Translations under genes and position numbers: made by a program
The notes under the pieces: generated by a model
Database searches by the model: none
Told to the model about the DNA's origin: nothing
What the model saw: the letters and a program-made list of their open reading frames with translations, nothing else
DNA from: Chloroflexi bacterium 54-19
GTDB lineage: Bacteria; Chloroflexota; Chloroflexia; Chloroheliales; Chloroheliaceae
Assembly: GCA_001898225.1 (NCBI GenBank)
Contig: MKTJ01000012.1
Span: 1 to 64,000 of the forward strand
Direction: 5' to 3'
DNA: 64,000 bases
Part shown: positions 61,268 through 64,000 of the stretch, piece after piece
How the letters are laid out: every line of letters begins with the position of its first letter
How positions within the stretch are numbered: position 1 is the stretch's first letter

Positions 61268-61330
61268 CTGACCTCTGCCCGCTGACTTCCGGCTACTGAC
61301 CTCTGCCTTCTGACCTCTGACTACTGTCTG
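61268..61330. repeat. Heptamer tandem array 4 (CTGACCT / CTGCCTT type)
   Basis: Nine perfectly phased 7-base units, eight of them starting CTG. The array overlaps the 3' end of eda: the stop codon (complement of 61321-61323) and the last codons lie inside units eight and nine. Confidence 0.85.
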
Positions 61331-61992
61331 GCTTTCTTGACCAGTTCGACATAGGCGGCGGTCTTTTGCCGGATAGCTTCCCAATCCCCGGCGGCGACCA
61401 GCTTTTTATCCACAAGATTGCCGCCGACACCGAGCGCGATAGCCCCGTTTTTAATGAAATCGGCCCCGTTACCCAGGCTAACCCCGCCGGTCGGAATCAG
61501 TTTAAGGAAAGGCAGCGGTTCGCGCAAATCCTTGAAATAAGCCGGACCAAAAGCCCTGGCCGGAAAGACCTTGATGGCGCTGGCCCCGGCGTTCCAGGCG
61601 TTGATTATTTCGGTAGGGGTGAGCGCCCCCGGCACGATAGGTACCCCGGCATCGGTGCAGACCTTGATAGTCTCGAAATTTGAAACCGGCGTGACCACGA
61701 ACTGCGCTCCCGCCGCGAGAGCCGCCCGCGCATCGTCCGGCGTCAGGACCGTCCCGGCCCCGATAACGGCGGTTCCCTGCGTGAATTCGGGGAAAGCGCT
61801 CTTGATGGCGGTTAAAACTTCGAGGGCCTGGGGGTTGGTCATGGTAAATTCGAGGGCGGTAACCCCACCGTCGAGCAAAGCCCTGGTCAGGTCGGCGGCC
61901 TTGCTCAGGTCGTCCAGGCGAATGACCACCACGACCCCACCCAGCCCGGCAATCCGCATTACTTCTTCTTTGGAAATGGTAGCTGTATCCAT
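61321..61992 (-). CDS. eda: KDPG/KHG aldolase
   Basis: A 223-residue class I aldolase splitting 2-keto-3-deoxy-6-phosphogluconate into pyruvate and glyceraldehyde-3-phosphate. The catalytic Glu is in ALEFTMTNP near 47, and the Schiff-base Lys in SAIKVFPARAFGP near 140. GAGTVLTPDDARAALAAGAQFVVTP and KLIPTGGVSLGN are the phosphate-binding loops. With kdgK downstream on the same strand it forms a hexuronate/KDG degradation unit. ATG at 61992. The C-terminus (KKARQ) is partly written by a heptamer repeat. Transcription starts from a promoter that overlaps the divergent GntR promoter. Confidence 0.95.
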   Translation of the reverse strand: MDTATISKEEVMRIAGLGGVVVVIRLDDLSKAADLTRALLDGGVTALEFTMTNPQALEVLTAIKSAFPEFTQGTAVIGAGTVLTPDDARAALAAGAQFVVTPVSNFETIKVCTDAGVPIVPGALTPTEIINAWNAGASAIKVFPARAFGPAYFKDLREPLPFLKLIPTGGVSLGNGADFIKNGAIALGVGGNLVDKKLVAAGDWEAIRQKTAAYVELVKKARQ

Positions 61993-62128
61993 AATAACTT
62001 TTTGTAACCTTCTTTTCAGAATTTCTTAAACGTTACTATTCAACGTTACTATACAAAATTTCTATTTTAAGCATTAAAAATTGCGCGATTTCCAGGCGCA
62101 ATTAAGTCGGTAAAAAGGGTTATTTTTC

Positions 62129-62187
62129 TTGACAAAAAAGCACGAATGTCTTAATATTGTTATATCATTATAATGAATTTTTGTCAA
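62129..62187. promoter_or_regulatory. Interlocked eda / gntR promoters with palindromic operator
   Basis: Plus strand: TTGACA 62129-62134, 17 bases, TAATAT 62152-62157. Minus strand: TTGACA (62187-62182), 17 bases, TATAAC (62164-62159). The 10-base ends TTGACAAAAA and TTTTTGTCAA are exact inverted repeats. TCATTATAATGA (62165-62176) is a perfect 12-bp palindrome. The two RNA polymerase sites cannot be occupied together. Confidence 0.75.
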
Positions 62188-62227
62188 TGAAGACTGAAAC
62201 CCCTATGATGTCGAAAAAACTAAATAG

Positions 62228-62959
62228 ATGAGTATCGTCAATCCGAACAGTCCACTTCCGCTCTACGCCCAGGTCAAGGAAACGTTACAGCGCGAAATCG
62301 AACAGAATATGCAGCCCGGCCAGCTTCTGCCCATTGAGCCCGAACTGGAAAAGCGGTTTGGGGTCAGCCGGGTCACTATCCGGCGCGCCCTGGAAGAACT
62401 TGAGTCGGACGGCCTGATTATCCGCAAACAGGGACGGGGCACCTTCGTCCGCGAGCCGAAAATCGCCCAGGAGTTAACCCGGTTGAAGTCCTGGGGCGAG
62501 ACCATCCGGCAAAGCGGCCTGGAACCCCAGACCCTTTACAGCGAGATTGATGTGCTGGAACCGACCCAGGAAATCAGCCAGAGCCTGGCGCTACCGCCCG
62601 GCACCCCGCTGGTCCGAGTGCGCAGACTGAGGTATGCCAGTGGCGACCCGATTTGCATCATGACCAACTACCTGCCGCAAAACCTCATTCCGAACCTCGA
62701 ACAGACCGGCCTGGTCAACGACTCGATTTACCAGACCATGGCCTACCACAACCTCAAGCCGGTCCGCGCCTTTGATAAGGTCGAAGCCCGCCCCGCGACC
62801 CCCTGGGAAGCCGGGCAGTTGCAGGTTCCCGCCGATTTCCCGCTCCTGGAAGTGACCCGCCTGGTCTATGACGCGACCGGCAAACCGCTCTACCTGGCGG
62901 TTATCACAAACCGTTCGGATAAATATGTCTATACCGTCCATTTTGGTAACCAGCTTTAG
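62228..62959 (+). CDS. GntR family regulator, HutC/UTRA subfamily
   Basis: A 243-residue repressor. The N-terminal winged helix (8-75) has PLYAQVKETLQREIEQNMQPGQLLPIEPELEKRFGVSRVTIRRALEELESDGLIIRKQGRGTFV, the classic GntR pattern. The UTRA ligand domain (95-240) has SLALPPGTPLVRVRRLRYASGDPICIMTNYLPQNLIP and PLLEVTRLVYDATGKPLYLAVI. UTRA domains bind sugars or phosphosugars. Position and interlocked promoters point to control of eda-kdgK, with KDG or KDPG as a plausible ligand. The ATG at 62228 lacks a clear ribosome binding site. Confidence 0.93.
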   Translation: MSIVNPNSPLPLYAQVKETLQREIEQNMQPGQLLPIEPELEKRFGVSRVTIRRALEELESDGLIIRKQGRGTFVREPKIAQELTRLKSWGETIRQSGLEPQTLYSEIDVLEPTQEISQSLALPPGTPLVRVRRLRYASGDPICIMTNYLPQNLIPNLEQTGLVNDSIYQTMAYHNLKPVRAFDKVEARPATPWEAGQLQVPADFPLLEVTRLVYDATGKPLYLAVITNRSDKYVYTVHFGNQL

Positions 62960-63000
62960 GTTAAGGGACAACCCGCTAAAGCCGGGAATGGATGGCCCAC

Positions 63001-63043
63001 GTCGCCAGAAATTGACTGCTAATAAAAAAATTCTGACGGCGAC
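63001..63043. promoter_or_regulatory. Hairpin between gntR and the MFS gene
   Basis: GTCGCC-AGAAATT (63001-63013) is complementary to AATTCT...GGCGAC (63029-63043), with a short bulge. It ends 20 bases before the MFS start, so it could act as an operator or affect translation. Confidence 0.4.
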
Positions 63044-63063
63044 AAGAGAGATTTAAACCTATA

Positions 63064-64000
63064 ATGAAAAATAACCCGATAGAGAGTTCCTTATCAGACG
63101 GTAGTGCTGCTATAAAGAAGAAACGCGAGAACTGGCAACTTATCCTTTACGCCTCGTTCATCTCCCAGCTTATCACCATGATCGGGTTCAACTCCTCTAT
63201 TCCGTTTGTTCCCCTCTTTATTCAAAAAGACCTCGGTGTCACCAACGTAGGCGAAGCGGGCCTCTGGGCCGGGGTGATGGTGACGAGTAGCTTCCTGGCG
63301 ATGGGCGCCTTTGCCCCTATCTGGGGTTCCCTCTCCGATAGGCATGGCCGGAAATCAATGGTATTGCGTTCAATCCTCGGCGGAGCCGTTGTCGTGGGCC
63401 TGATGGCTTTCACCGGCAACGTCTGGGTAATGCTGTTATTGCGTATCTTCCAGGGCGTCCTGACCGGGAGCGTTTCGGCCTACGTTACCCTGATTGCCTC
63501 GGTCACGCCTAAAGAAAAGACCGGCTACGCCCTCGGCCTGATGCAGACCTCGGTCTTCGTGGGCGCGAGCATCGGCCCGCTGGTGGGTGGGGTGCTGGCC
63601 GACCTGACCGACTACCGCTTCACCTTTATCATTACCTCGCTGATTTTAGTGATTGCCGCCCTGATTGTCGTCTTTTTCGTCCACGAAGAATTTACGCCGC
63701 TCCAGGTCGAAAAGAAGGTCCAGAACCTGACTTTCATGGAACGCTTCAAAGGGGCTTTCTTCGAGAAGGAATTCGTGGCCCTGGTGGTCATCCTGGCCCT
63801 GGTCCAGTTCGCCTCGACCATCATCGCCCCTTTGCTGGCCCTCTTTATCAAAGTCCTCAACGGTGGCGGCGAACAGGGCGTCTCGACCCTGGCCGGGCTG
63901 GAACTGGGTATAACCGGGGTTGCCAGCGCTATCTCGGCGGTAGTGGCCGGACGTTTGAGCGACCGCTACGGGCACCGGCGTATCCTGTTGATAAGCTCGC
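63064..64000 (+). CDS. MFS transporter (DHA1 type), cut by the window end
   Basis: The first 312 codons of a major facilitator protein, open at the right edge. After a 20-residue polar N-terminus comes LILYASFISQLITMIGFNSSIPFVPLFI (helix 1). MFS motif A GSLSDRHGRKSMV follows helix 2, and LLLRIFQGVLTGSVSAYVTL is helix 4. GLMQTSVFVGASIGPLVGGVLAD carries the drug-antiporter motif C pattern. Near the edge, GRLSDRYGHRRILLI repeats motif A in the second half. Its substrate is unknown. The nearby KDG genes make sugar-acid uptake possible, but motif C favours export. The ATG at 63064 is 104 bases after the gntR stop. Confidence 0.9.
   Translation, partial: MKNNPIESSLSDGSAAIKKKRENWQLILYASFISQLITMIGFNSSIPFVPLFIQKDLGVTNVGEAGLWAGVMVTSSFLAMGAFAPIWGSLSDRHGRKSMVLRSILGGAVVVGLMAFTGNVWVMLLLRIFQGVLTGSVSAYVTLIASVTPKEKTGYALGLMQTSVFVGASIGPLVGGVLADLTDYRFTFIITSLILVIAALIVVFFVHEEFTPLQVEKKVQNLTFMERFKGAFFEKEFVALVVILALVQFASTIIAPLLALFIKVLNGGGEQGVSTLAGLELGITGVASAISAVVAGRLSDRYGHRRILLISS

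Noticed and set aside
60089-63000. A complete hexuronate catabolism operon
   Set aside because: Only kdgK, eda and a regulator are present. No isomerase, dehydratase or dedicated uptake gene is visible in the window, so only the KDG branch can be claimed.

Overview
The window looks like chromosomal DNA of a free-living heterotrophic bacterium. It has GC-rich genes separated by AT-rich spacers, frequent TTG and GTG starts, and many secreted lipoproteins with an Ala-Cys-Gly lipobox and long Thr/Ala/Pro linkers. It also carries cytoplasmic FHA and PP2C signalling domains joined to extracytoplasmic domains by one membrane helix. I see no outer-membrane protein genes. Together these suggest a member of the Chloroflexota, but that is inference; there is no rRNA or other marker gene to settle it. 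I found no tRNA, rRNA, CRISPR array, transposase or prophage.

Layout. 1-8.2 kb: a partial gene, an MFS exporter, an S9 peptidase, a REC-GGDEF-EAL signalling protein, an FAH-family hydrolase and pyroglutamyl peptidase. 8.2-18.3 kb: a membrane glycosyltransferase, an unknown membrane protein, an M20 amidohydrolase, an acetyltransferase, a response-regulator/histidine-kinase hybrid, a YtcJ-type amidohydrolase and argC. 18.7-24.2 kb: a receptor-hydrolase fusion lipoprotein, then a folD / cyclodeaminase / flavin reductase / rnhB operon. 25.5-30.9 kb: ten small genes on one strand, an ArsR regulator followed by AHSA1, two RibD-like reductases, an alpha/beta hydrolase, DUF1801, VOC, DUF1905, an NTF2-like protein and DUF2277. 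31.2-38.3 kb: a short CysRS/MshC-like ligase, a toxin-antitoxin pair, an ASADH paralogue lacking its catalytic residues, NUDIX, nth, a P-loop kinase, a cysteine-paired propeller lipoprotein and a broken Uma2 gene. 38.4-47.9 kb: mutS2, a CGNR regulator divergent from an MFS gene, an HtrA protease, a hydrolase divergent from its MarR regulator, and an arginine-decarboxylase-like enzyme. 48.6-53.2 kb: an efeUOB iron uptake operon. 53.6-60.1 kb: FHA, PP2C, subtilase lipoprotein and APH-fold kinase in series. 60.1-64 kb: kdgK and eda (2-keto-3-deoxygluconate breakdown), a GntR regulator divergent from eda, and an MFS gene running off the window.

The most interesting signals outside annotated genes are these: a structured element repeated in the leaders of pcp and folD; four heptamer tandem arrays, one of which supplies the eda stop codon; two divergent gene pairs whose promoters physically overlap; and perfect palindromes at the ArsR and MarR genes. 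The most interesting gene-level signals are the FHA-PP2C-subtilase-kinase locus, the catalytically dead ASADH, the receptor-esterase fusion, the CX5C propeller lipoprotein, and a helical module shared between EfeU and EfeO.
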